Assembly (NCBI GenBank): GCA_011192015.1
Contig: DUET01000074.1
Location: 1 to 42,861, forward strand
DNA from: Anaerolineae bacterium
Lineage (GTDB): Bacteria; Chloroflexota; Anaerolineae; Anaerolineales; E44-bin32
Length of the DNA stretch: 42,861 bases
Direction of reading: 5' to 3'
Shown piece by piece: positions 15,349 to 23,371 of this stretch (positions are counted from its first letter, which is position 1; every line of letters starts with the position of its first letter). Both the position numbers and the translations under genes were made by a program. The notes below the pieces were generated by a model. The model saw only the letters and a program-made list of their open reading frames with translations, searched no databases and was not told where the DNA came from.

Positions 15349-17487
15349 CTAGGGATTGGCCAGGAGGAGATAGGAAAGGATGACACCCGTAAACAGAAGC
15401 CCCACGATCAGGTATTGTTGCACCCGTCCCGTCTGCACCACGCGAAAACCACGACCAGCTCCTTTGACCCCCTCGGAAAACATGTCGGCCGAACCGTTGA
15501 TGACCGGCAGATCGATAACATTCCGCAGGAAGGCGCCCACACGCAGTGCAAAGCGCCCGATGGCATGCAGGATGCCGTCGATCAAACCCCGATCGATCCA
15601 CCGATAGGAGACGGTCTCTGCCAACCAGTAGGCCGGGCGGATGAAGATCAGGTCGTACAATTCATCGAAGTAGTATTTGTTCTTAAAAAGGGTATGCACG
15701 GGACCCAGGAGACGCGCGAGCGGATCCTTCGCATCGGCAGTCACACGCCGGTAGACAAGCCAGCCAAGCAGAAGCCCTCCCAGCGCGACGCTGATGGACA
15801 CCAGCAGAGGTACGGCGCTGAAAGCCACCGCCTCGGGATGCTCGAGCAGCGTGCCCCCCACGAATCCGTGCACCCAGTTCGGAATCAAGCCCCCGATCAC
15901 CGGGAAGTGATCCGGAATCCCGGCCCAACCGGCAGCCACAGCGAAGACCGAGAGCACCACCAGCGGCAAGGTCATCGTCCAGACGGATTCATGCGCGTGT
16001 TCGGCAGCCTGGGTTCTGGGTTTGCCGAGGAAAGTCAGCGTGATCTGACGCATGGTGTAGAAGGCCGTCAGCAGCGCAGCCAGCGCCAGAACCACAAAGA
16101 TAACCATCCGCCCGTGGGCAAAGGCATCCGCCAGAATTTCGTCCTTGGACCAGAAGCCGGCCGTGAGCAGGGGGAATCCGGAGAGCGCCAGGCCCCCGAT
16201 CAGGAAGGTCCAGAACGTGATCGGCATCTTCCTGCGCAGCCCGCCCATGTTCGTCATGTCTCCGGGATCCACATGATCATGAGTCTCGTGAATGCCATGC
16301 TCCATGCCATGGATCACGGAACCGGAGCTCAAGAAAAGCAGCGCCTTGAAGAAGGCATGCGTGACCAAGTGGAAGACCGCAGCGACATAAGCACCGATGC
16401 CGACCGCAGCCACCATGTATCCGAGCTGCGAGATCGTCGAATAGGCCAGCACGCGTTTGATGTCGTTCTGCGCGACGGCAATCGTGGCGGCGAAGAGCGC
16501 CGTAAAGGCGCCGATGACCGCCACGAGGGTCATGGTGGGCGTCAGGGCACCGCCTTCATGCCATCCAATCGTGACTAGGGGGAAGAAGCGCGCCATGAGA
16601 TAGACGCCAGCCGACACCATCGTGGCTGCATGGATCATGGCTGAAACCGGCGTGGGACCTTCCATGGCATCCGGCAGCCAGACGTGCAGCGGCCATTGCG
16701 CCGACTTCCCCACTGTTCCGATGAAGAGCAGCAGCCCGATCAACCCGCCTGCGGATAATCCACCGATCACAGAGGGCATCTGCGCCAGCGTCTGCAGCAC
16801 GTGCTCATCGAAAAGGATCTCACGGTAGTTGACGGTTCCTGTGGCGGCATAGAGATAGGCAATGCCCAGCAGCATGAACACATCGCCCACGCGCGTGGTG
16901 ATGAAAGCCTTGACCATGGCGCGCTTGGCGGAGTCCTTGCCGTACCAGAAACCGATCAGGAGATACGAGCACAGACCCATGATCTCCCAACCAATGAAGA
17001 GCAGCAGCAGATTATCGGAGACGGATAGCGTCAGCATGCCGAAGGCGAAGAGCGATATGAAGGCGAAGAAGCGGGCGTACATGGGTTCGATCCCGCCCGC
17101 CTTGGGAGGCAGCCCGGCGCGATCTTGTGGATCGCGCGGCTTGCCAAAATTGTGATAGCCGACACTGTAGAGGAAGATCGCCAGGCATGTCCAGGCGACG
17201 AAGAAGAGCGTGATCGCATTGAGGGGGTCGATCAGAATGCCCAGATTGAGCACACCCTCCCCCATGGGAAGCCAGGCAACGGAGGCCGCAATCGGATGAT
17301 GCCCGAGATCGCCTCGGCTCACCGCCAGACCGAAGATCGTCATCGCCATCGCCCATGAGATGACCATCGCACCCACGGCAAGACGATGGCTGAGGCGGTT
17401 CTTGCGATTCGTCAACAACACGATCACGAAGAAGGCCAACAAAGGCGGCAGAGGAACGAGGAAGGCCAACAGTTCGGGTCCTATCAT
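15349..17487 (-). CDS. nuoL: NADH-quinone oxidoreductase subunit L with extended lateral helix
   Basis: 712 aa against about 610 in E. coli or Thermus. The antiporter core is intact: LFIGWEIMGLCSYLLIGFW with the helix-5 Glu, GKSAQWPLHVWLPDAMEG, IHAATMVSAGVY, and IKRVLAYSTISQLGYM. The C-terminal part after KYYFDELYD (about 597-605) forms the lateral amphipathic helix that runs along the membrane arm. Here it contains two similar 27-residue units, 630-656 (WIDRGLIDGILHA...) and 657-683 (VIDLPVINGSADM...), before the anchoring helix. Typical proteins have one. A His-rich loop (HGMEHGIHETHDHVD) is also present. Follows nuoK by 7 nt. Confidence 0.96.
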   Translation of the reverse strand: MIGPELLAFLVPLPPLLAFFVIVLLTNRKNRLSHRLAVGAMVISWAMAMTIFGLAVSRGDLGHHPIAASVAWLPMGEGVLNLGILIDPLNAITLFFVAWTCLAIFLYSVGYHNFGKPRDPQDRAGLPPKAGGIEPMYARFFAFISLFAFGMLTLSVSDNLLLLFIGWEIMGLCSYLLIGFWYGKDSAKRAMVKAFITTRVGDVFMLLGIAYLYAATGTVNYREILFDEHVLQTLAQMPSVIGGLSAGGLIGLLLFIGTVGKSAQWPLHVWLPDAMEGPTPVSAMIHAATMVSAGVYLMARFFPLVTIGWHEGGALTPTMTLVAVIGAFTALFAATIAVAQNDIKRVLAYSTISQLGYMVAAVGIGAYVAAVFHLVTHAFFKALLFLSSGSVIHGMEHGIHETHDHVDPGDMTNMGGLRRKMPITFWTFLIGGLALSGFPLLTAGFWSKDEILADAFAHGRMVIFVVLALAALLTAFYTMRQITLTFLGKPRTQAAEHAHESVWTMTLPLVVLSVFAVAAGWAGIPDHFPVIGGLIPNWVHGFVGGTLLEHPEAVAFSAVPLLVSISVALGGLLLGWLVYRRVTADAKDPLARLLGPVHTLFKNKYYFDELYDLIFIRPAYWLAETVSYRWIDRGLIDGILHAIGRFALRVGAFLRNVIDLPVINGSADMFSEGVKGAGRGFRVVQTGRVQQYLIVGLLFTGVILSYLLLANP

Positions 17488-17494
17488 CTTGCGC

Positions 17495-17803
17495 CTACCA
17501 CTTCAGTATGTCGATTTCGTCAGCCACGACTGTGGAGCGCCGACGATAGATCGAGATGATCAAAGCCAAACCGACCGCGGCTTCGGAAGCTGCAACGGCA
17601 AAGACGATCACCGCAAACGCCTGCCCACTGATCCGCGCCGGGGTCAGATAACGCCAGAAAGCCACCAGGTTCAGGATCACGGCGGCGAGCATCAACTCGA
17701 TCCCCATGAGAATGCCAACGGCGTTTTTGCGCGCCAGCACACCGTAGATGCCGATGCAGAACATGGCCGCGGCCACGATCAGGTACCACGATAACGGGAT
17801 CAT
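17495..17803 (-). CDS. nuoK: NADH-quinone oxidoreductase subunit K
   Basis: 102 aa, three membrane helices, the expected length. The two buried Glu residues of the proton path are visible in MGIELMLAAVILN (helix 2) and AASEAAVGLALI (helix 3). Start and nuoJ stop share the sequence ATGA, so translation is coupled. Confidence 0.96.
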   Translation of the reverse strand: MIPLSWYLIVAAAMFCIGIYGVLARKNAVGILMGIELMLAAVILNLVAFWRYLTPARISGQAFAVIVFAVAASEAAVGLALIISIYRRRSTVVADEIDILKW

Positions 17804-18339
17804 CGCTTGTCCCCTTCCTCGGTCTTTCGCTCCATCGGCCGGGCAACGACCAGCGAACCGATCAAAGCGGCCAGCAAGAGTACGGAGGCCACTTCAAAGG
17901 GCAGCATATAACCGTTCACGTCCACCAGCGCTGTCCCTAACAGGCTGAGCAATTCGCCTTCGGGGATCGGAAGCGCACTTGCCTGTGTGGTGATAGACGG
18001 GATTTGACCCAACATGACGACCAATCCTGCAAAGAGCAGTACCGCCGCCAAGGCTCCCGCCCACCAATAACGATTGATCGGGGAGCCGGTGTCGTACATC
18101 ATGCGACGCGTGAGCATCACGGCGAAGATGATCAGGATGGCGATGGCACCGATGTAGATCACAACCTGCACAACCGCCAGGAAGCTGGCTTGGAGCAGCA
18201 CAAACAACACCGCCACCCCGCCCAATGAAAGCACCAACCACAGCGCAGCGTGGACCATCTTGCGGCTGGTAACCACCAGGATGGAGGCCACAAGGGTTGT
18301 TGCCGAGATGACAAGAAATACGATCTGAGCAATGGTCAT
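17800..18339 (-). CDS. nuoJ: NADH-quinone oxidoreductase subunit J
   Basis: 179 aa, five membrane helices. The signature VVQVVIYIGAIAILIIFAVM is helix 3, which carries the pi-bulge Tyr/Gly motif important for coupling. It overlaps nuoK by 4 nt. The gap to nuoH is only 26 nt, so nuoI, which normally lies between H and J, is absent. Confidence 0.95.
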   Translation of the reverse strand: MTIAQIVFLVISATTLVASILVVTSRKMVHAALWLVLSLGGVAVLFVLLQASFLAVVQVVIYIGAIAILIIFAVMLTRRMMYDTGSPINRYWWAGALAAVLLFAGLVVMLGQIPSITTQASALPIPEGELLSLLGTALVDVNGYMLPFEVASVLLLAALIGSLVVARPMERKTEEGDKR

Positions 18340-18365
18340 GTCAATGCAATCTCATCCCCAAGATT

Positions 18366-19577
18366 TCAGTCCGCTGCACTCTCGGATCGAGCAGCCAAAC
18401 GCATCTGCTCGGTCTCGAACCGCCGCCGAACCATGCGAGCACGCACCCAAAGCGCTCCAAGCGTCAGGATCAGCAGCCCCACGTTGGCGATAATATGCAC
18501 GCCAAGACGGCTCCAGTTCGTTGCAAGCGCCAATTTCTCAGCCACTGCGGTCACACATACCGCAGCCAGCGCCAGCGGGGTGAGGAACTTCCAATTCAAA
18601 TCCAGCAATTGATCAATGCGCACACGCGGCATCGAGAACCGCAGCAAGGTGACCCCGAAGTACACGACCATGGTCTTGATCATGAAATACACAAAACCCA
18701 GCAGCGGGCGCGCTTCTGCTCCGGGTCCCTGCCAGCCTCCCAGAAAGATGGCGGCTGTCAGAGCCGAGATCGTCAGCCCGTGAAGAAATTCGGAGGCGAA
18801 GAACATGCCCCACTTGATGCCCGTGTATTCCGTATTGAAACCCGCTACGAGTTCTGATTCGGCCTCCAGGAGATCGAACGGTGCGCGTCCAAGTTCGGCG
18901 ATCGAGGTGGTCAGGAAGATCAAAGCCGCGACAGGGGCAAGCGCCACATACCACAGGGACGATTGCCCCTCAACGATCGCATGCACGCTCATCGACCCCG
19001 TGAACATGGTGGGCACGAGCAGAACCACCACCATCGGAACCTCGTAGGCCACCATCTGAGCCACGGTGCGGAAAGCGCCAAGAAGCGCAAATTTGTTGTT
19101 GGATGCCCAGCCGGCCATCATGATGCCCAGCGTGCCAATCGAGCCCACGGAGATGATGTACAGCAGACCCACGTTGAGATCCGTGCCGATCAAAGTAGGC
19201 GCGAAGGGCACCACAGCCCAGATCCCAACCACGGACATCGTCACCAGCAGCGGGGCGAGATTGAAGACGATCTTGTCCGCGCCGGCGGGGATGATGTCTT
19301 CCTTGGTCAGCAGTTTCAATGTATCGGCGATGCCTTGAAACAGGCCGAAGGGACCCACTCGGTTGGGACCAAGGCGATCCTGGATGCGGGCCGAGAGCTT
19401 TCGGTCCAGCCACGTGAAGAGCACGCCGCCGATCAGCAGAAGGACCAGGGCAAGTACCACCGCCCCAGCGAATCGCAGCAGCGTGAGGGCGATCGTTTCA
19501 GCCAGGCCCCAACCCACCAAGAGGTTCAGGAGCCATTCTCCGATCCAGGTAAAGGGATCCCAGAAGTTGAAATCCAT
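18366..19577 (-). CDS. nuoH: NADH-quinone oxidoreductase subunit H
   Basis: 403 aa from ATG 19577; an in-frame TTG at 19607 is less likely. NuoH forms the quinone chamber at the joint of membrane and soluble arms. Conserved stretches: RIQDRLGPNRVGPFG after the first helix, AFRTVAQMVAYEVP, and the quinone-site loop ELGRAPFDLLEAESELVAG with FNTEYTG following. A charged C-terminal tail (residues about 375-403) is longer than in E. coli. The soluble subunits B, C and D that must dock on it are not in the window. Confidence 0.96.
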   Translation of the reverse strand: MDFNFWDPFTWIGEWLLNLLVGWGLAETIALTLLRFAGAVVLALVLLLIGGVLFTWLDRKLSARIQDRLGPNRVGPFGLFQGIADTLKLLTKEDIIPAGADKIVFNLAPLLVTMSVVGIWAVVPFAPTLIGTDLNVGLLYIISVGSIGTLGIMMAGWASNNKFALLGAFRTVAQMVAYEVPMVVVLLVPTMFTGSMSVHAIVEGQSSLWYVALAPVAALIFLTTSIAELGRAPFDLLEAESELVAGFNTEYTGIKWGMFFASEFLHGLTISALTAAIFLGGWQGPGAEARPLLGFVYFMIKTMVVYFGVTLLRFSMPRVRIDQLLDLNWKFLTPLALAAVCVTAVAEKLALATNWSRLGVHIIANVGLLILTLGALWVRARMVRRRFETEQMRLAARSESAAD

Positions 19578-19655
19578 GCGAGTTATCCAAGATGCGCAAG
19601 GAAACAAATGAATGGCGGCATGTTGCCGTCATCCACCTGCCCCAGCGCTATTCGG

Positions 19656-20012
19656 TTAGGACCATTCGAGAGCACCCTTGCGCCAAGCATAGAAGAGCCC
19701 AACAGCCAAGATCAGGATGAAGAGCACTCCCTCCAATACCATGTAGAGTTGTAGTTTGTTGTAGGCTACGGCCCAAGGGAAAAGAAACACGGCTTCCACA
19801 TCAAAGATCACGAAGATCAATGCGAAGATGTAGTACTGGATTCTGAATTGAACCCAAGCCTCGCCAACGGTCTCGATGCCACACTCATAAGTCGATTGTT
19901 TGATCGGATTGGGTTTGCGCGGCCCCAACAACCGTCCCGCGATGATGGCCACTGCGGCTGCGAGGAACCCAACGGGAAGAAAGAAAGCTATAAAAGTCCA
20001 TTGATCGTGCAT
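19656..20012 (-). CDS. nuoA: NADH-quinone oxidoreductase subunit A
   Basis: 118 aa with three membrane helices, exactly the family length when started at ATG 20012 (AGGGATGG upstream). The conserved loop YECGIETVGEAWVQF with its Cys and the FDVEAVFLFPWA helix 2 identify it. First gene of the leftward complex I cluster. Between it and nuoH (78 nt) there is no room for nuoB-C-D. Confidence 0.95.
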   Translation of the reverse strand: MHDQWTFIAFFLPVGFLAAAVAIIAGRLLGPRKPNPIKQSTYECGIETVGEAWVQFRIQYYIFALIFVIFDVEAVFLFPWAVAYNKLQLYMVLEGVLFILILAVGLFYAWRKGALEWS

Positions 20013-20094
20013 GAATCCATCCCTAAAGAACATCCAATCCGAGGCTGAGACCCTGGATCTGGGATATGAGAGGGTTTTGAAACGCGCTCGGTGA

Positions 20095-20123
20095 AGTCTA
20101 TCACGTAGATCATCGAGCGTCAA
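20095..20123 (-). promoter_or_regulatory. Candidate promoter of the complex I operon
   Basis: Minus strand TTGACG, exactly 17 nt, TAGACT; start predicted near 20088, giving a leader of about 75 nt for nuoA. It lies in the divergent region shared with the first FemAB gene. Confidence 0.5.
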
Positions 20124-20228
20124 AACGTAATTACCAAAACCTCACACACTCCCAAAGGAAACGCGAAGAAACGCTCAGCCGTCGTATCACGCTGTCTCCA
20201 GAGCAAGATGTTTCTGAGGTCGCGATGG

Positions 20229-20234
20229 TATAAT
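20229..20234 (+). promoter_or_regulatory. -10 box overlapping the start region of the first FemAB gene
   Basis: A perfect TATAAT. Transcription would begin near 20241, exactly at the GTG of 20242, so the mRNA is probably leaderless; the ATG at 20233 overlaps the box and cannot then be the start. No clear -35 is seen. Confidence 0.45.
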
Positions 20235-20241
20235 GCGCGGC

Positions 20242-21231
20242 GTGAGGCCCAAACCTTTCAACATCACTGGCCAAACGACATCGAATGGCTGGGCTGACAT
20301 GCATCTCCTACAGACCCCGGCATGGGGCGATCTCAAAGCTGCATTCGGCTGGTCCGTGGACCGGATTCAGAAGCAGGAGCACATCGTGCAAGTGCTCGTG
20401 CGACGGTTTCCATTTGGCCTCGCGTTGGCCTACGTTCCCAAGGCATCCTTCGGAATGGATTTCCTGGAGCTGCTTCCCGCGCTCGACGAGCTCTGCCGCA
20501 AACGAAAGGCTTTTGCCCTCAAGATCGAGCCCGACGCGATCGAAGACGATGCGCTCTCCGAGAAGCTCATCGCGCATGGCTTCCATCCCAGCCCACACAC
20601 CATCCAACCGCGCCGCACCTTGATCATCGATCTGCGTGGCTCCGAAGACGAAATCCTGGCACGCATGCATCAGAAGACACGCTACAACATCCGCCTGGCC
20701 GGACGCAAGGGCGTAACCGTACGCCCGTGGCAGGATTTAGAAACCTTCGGTCAAATGATGCTCGATACAGCCGAGCGAGAACGCTTCGGTTCCCACGTGC
20801 CCTCCTACTACGAGAAGGCACATTCCCTGTTCCACACCAAGGGCGCCTGCGAACTCCTGGTGGCGGAGTTCGACGACCGCCCCCTGGCAGCGCTCATGGT
20901 GTTCGCGCATGGTGAACGCGCTTTCTACTTCTACGGCGCATCCACCACACACGAACGCAACCGCATGCCCACCTACCTGCTGCAGTGGGAAGCCATCCGC
21001 TGGGCCCGTCAGGCGGGCTGCACGTCCTACGATCTCTGGGGCGTGCCCGATTTCGAGCGAGACATCCTCGAGGATCAATTCATAAAACGAAACGATGGAT
21101 TGTGGGGCGTGTATCGATTCAAGCGCGGCTTCGGAGGCCGTCTCGTACGCAGCGCTGGCGCCTGGGATCGACCTTTCAACAGGATCCTATACACGCTCTA
21201 CCGCATGTGGACTGCCAGGCAGGGGGATTGA
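20242..21231 (+). CDS. FemAB-family aminoacyltransferase, first of a tandem pair
   Basis: 329 aa. FemAB/FemX enzymes move an amino acid from aminoacyl-tRNA to the side chain of residue 3 of lipid II or UDP-MurNAc-pentapeptide, building interpeptide bridges. Hallmarks: HLLQTPAWGDLKAAFGW near the N-terminus, the basic loop MHQKTRYNIRLAGRKGV in the first GNAT-like half, the conserved Tyr in PSYYEKAH, MPTYLLQWEAIRWAR and GVYRFKRGFGG in the second half. The long coiled-coil arm of staphylococcal FemA is absent, as in FemX. Start GTG 20242 fits the -10 box position. The pair shares the same domain plan with the next gene, 4 nt downstream. The amino acid donated cannot be read from sequence. Confidence 0.88.
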   Translation: MRPKPFNITGQTTSNGWADMHLLQTPAWGDLKAAFGWSVDRIQKQEHIVQVLVRRFPFGLALAYVPKASFGMDFLELLPALDELCRKRKAFALKIEPDAIEDDALSEKLIAHGFHPSPHTIQPRRTLIIDLRGSEDEILARMHQKTRYNIRLAGRKGVTVRPWQDLETFGQMMLDTAERERFGSHVPSYYEKAHSLFHTKGACELLVAEFDDRPLAALMVFAHGERAFYFYGASTTHERNRMPTYLLQWEAIRWARQAGCTSYDLWGVPDFERDILEDQFIKRNDGLWGVYRFKRGFGGRLVRSAGAWDRPFNRILYTLYRMWTARQGD

Positions 21232-21235
21232 AGCC

Positions 21236-22348
21236 ATGCAGTTTAAATCCTCTACGGTTCATGACCCCCAAGCATGGAACGCCCTCGTTTCCTCCCTTCC
21301 CCATTCGCACTTGCTCCAATCCTGGCAGTGGGGGGAATTGAAAGAAAAGTACGGCTGGAAGGCGGAACATCTCATTTGGCGTCGATCCTCCGGTGATGCC
21401 TGCGCAGCTGCGCAGGTGTTACAGCGGGTGTTCCCGCTTCCCGGCCTTCGTCTGTCGGTCTTCTACTGTCCGAAAGGACCGGTCCTGGATTGGAACGATG
21501 GTGAACTGCGCCAGGCCGTGCTCGACGATCTGCAATCCCTTGCCGCTCGCCGCGGCGCCATGCTCGTCAAGATCGATCCCAATCTTCCCTTGGGTTTCGG
21601 CTTTCCCGGAGAGCCTGCAGCTGAAGATCTTCCTCTCGGTACAGTAGTGGTAAAGGACCTTGTTGACAGGGGTTGGCGCTATGCCCAACAGCAGATCCAA
21701 TTCGCCAACACGATGACGCTGGATCTCGATCCTGCCGAGGATGAAATCCTGGCTGGCATGAAGCAGAAGACGCGCTACAACATCCGTTTAGCCGCTCGGC
21801 GTGGAGTCAGCATCCGTCATGGGGATTTACAGGATCTCGATCTCATCTATCGCATGTATGCCGAAACGTCGATGCGTGACGGTTTCGTGATCCGCAAGCC
21901 GAGCTATTATGAAGACGTGTGGCGAAGCTTCGTCCAGGCAGATCTGGCACAGCCCTTTCTGGCCGAAGTTGATGGAGAGACTGTTGCAGCATTGATCGCC
22001 TACCGCTTCGGCAATACCGCCTGGTACATCTATGGCATGTCCCGAAACGCCCATCGCGAGAAGATGCCGAATCATCTTCTCCAGTGGGAAGCCATTCGCT
22101 GGGCGAAAGCCATGGGCTGCAGCACGTACGATTTCTGGGGCGCTCCCGACAGCCCTGATCCTGAAGACCGCATGTGGGGCGTCTACCGCTTCAAACTTGG
22201 TTTCAGCGCCCAATTGATGCGCATGCTCGGGGCCTGGGATTTCAGCTCTCATCCCATGCTCTATTGGGGATATTCCACCGCCCTCCCATCCTTGCTGGCA
22301 TTGTTGAGAATGCGTGGACGAGTGCAGACACGCCAATCGCTCAACTGA
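21236..22348 (+). CDS. FemAB-family aminoacyltransferase, second of a tandem pair
   Basis: 370 aa. Same fold as its neighbour: HLLQSWQWGELKEKYGW, MKQKTRYNIRLAARRGV, PSYYEDVWRSF, MPNHLLQWEAIRWAK and GVYRFKLGFS. Its N-terminal half is about 40 residues longer. The ATG at 21236 is preceded by an AGGGGGA Shine-Dalgarno overlapping the end of the previous gene, so the two are translationally linked. In Gram-positive bacteria successive Fem enzymes add successive bridge residues; a two-step bridge is a reasonable inference here. The proteins are similar but not near-identical, so the duplication is old. Confidence 0.88.
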   Translation: MQFKSSTVHDPQAWNALVSSLPHSHLLQSWQWGELKEKYGWKAEHLIWRRSSGDACAAAQVLQRVFPLPGLRLSVFYCPKGPVLDWNDGELRQAVLDDLQSLAARRGAMLVKIDPNLPLGFGFPGEPAAEDLPLGTVVVKDLVDRGWRYAQQQIQFANTMTLDLDPAEDEILAGMKQKTRYNIRLAARRGVSIRHGDLQDLDLIYRMYAETSMRDGFVIRKPSYYEDVWRSFVQADLAQPFLAEVDGETVAALIAYRFGNTAWYIYGMSRNAHREKMPNHLLQWEAIRWAKAMGCSTYDFWGAPDSPDPEDRMWGVYRFKLGFSAQLMRMLGAWDFSSHPMLYWGYSTALPSLLALLRMRGRVQTRQSLN

Positions 22349-22408
22349 GTCACGATGCGGCTTGCAATCCGGCATGGTGTATTTCCAGGTTCATGGAAGG
22401 AAAAAATC

Positions 22409-23371
22409 ATGAACAAAGCATCTCTTTCCCGTTTGCGATTGGCCCACCTACCCACTCCCATCGAACCGCTGCCCAGGCTTTCCGCTATGCTCGGCGTTGA
22501 ACTCAGCATCAAGCGGGACGACCAGACTGGATTGGCACTCGGTGGCAACAAGGTTCGAAAGCTCGAATTCCTGCTTGCCGAGGCCCAAACACTCGGCGCT
22601 CAAACCTTGATCACGACCGGCGCCGCTCAATCCAACCATTGCCGCCAGACGGCCGGCGCCGCCGCCAAGCAAGGTTTTGCGTGCATCCTCGTCCTGGCTG
22701 GTCACCCGCCAAGTCAAACCACAGGCAATGTGCTCCTCGACAATCTGCTGGGCGCGGAGATCGTGTGGTCTGGTGATCGGGAGGTTGGACAGGTCTTCCA
22801 GGAGACCTTCAAGCAAGCCCAGCAGGATGGTCGTCAGCCGTACATGGTGCCCTACGGCGGTTCAAGCCCCGTTGGAGCGGCTGCCTATGCAGCCGCCATC
22901 GGAGAATTGATGGAGCAGGATGTGCCTGTGGACCGCATCGCCTTCGCCAGTTCCTCCGGCGGCACTCAGGCGGGCATGGTGGTCGGCGCTCGCATGCATG
23001 CTTTTCCGGGTCGCATCACAGGCATCAGTGTCGATAAACCCGCAGCGTCTCTTTGCGAAACGGTTGCTACATTGGCCAACGAGACCGCAAGTCTGCTGGG
23101 CGAGGATCTCAACCTGGCTCCGTCACAGATCGAGGTCAAGGATGCCTATCTGGGGGGTGGCTACGGCGTCGTTGGCAATTTGGAGCGCAATGCCATTCAC
23201 CTCTGGGCGAGTCAAGAAGGCCTTCTCCTCGATCCGGTCTACACCGGACGCGCCGCTGGGGGATTGATGGACATGATCCAGAAAGGGGAAATAGATTCGG
23301 GCGAACGTGTGCTTTTCTGGCACACCGGGGGTACGCCCTCGCTCTTCGCTTACACTGATCAACTGCGCTAA
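22409..23371 (+). CDS. PLP-dependent D-cysteine desulfhydrase / ACC deaminase family enzyme
   Basis: 320 aa from ATG 22409, chosen for GGAAGG 8 nt upstream. Fold type II PLP enzyme. The cofactor Lys is in LALGGNKVRKLEFLL; TTGAAQSNHCRQTAGAAA is the substrate/carboxylate loop; SSSGGTQAGM binds the phosphate; and WHTGGTPSLFAY is the C-terminal loop. The family covers D-cysteine desulfhydrase (D-Cys to pyruvate, sulfide and ammonia) and ACC deaminase. The overall pattern favours the DcyD branch, but substrate cannot be proven from sequence. It follows the FemAB pair in the same direction with a 60-nt gap. The stop codon overlaps by 4 nt the stop of the convergent cyclase gene. Confidence 0.85.
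   Translation: MNKASLSRLRLAHLPTPIEPLPRLSAMLGVELSIKRDDQTGLALGGNKVRKLEFLLAEAQTLGAQTLITTGAAQSNHCRQTAGAAAKQGFACILVLAGHPPSQTTGNVLLDNLLGAEIVWSGDREVGQVFQETFKQAQQDGRQPYMVPYGGSSPVGAAAYAAAIGELMEQDVPVDRIAFASSSGGTQAGMVVGARMHAFPGRITGISVDKPAASLCETVATLANETASLLGEDLNLAPSQIEVKDAYLGGGYGVVGNLERNAIHLWASQEGLLLDPVYTGRAAGGLMDMIQKGEIDSGERVLFWHTGGTPSLFAYTDQLR

Noticed and set aside
15217-16578. 453-codon rightward frame
   Set aside because: Antisense to nuoL, same mirror-image composition.
18340-18365. A hidden nuoI between nuoH and nuoJ
   Set aside because: Only 26 nt are available, and no CxxCxxC frame exists nearby.
20322-20915. 197-codon frame inside the first FemAB gene
   Set aside because: Plus-one frame shadow with low-complexity Arg/Pro content; the FemAB frame is intact.
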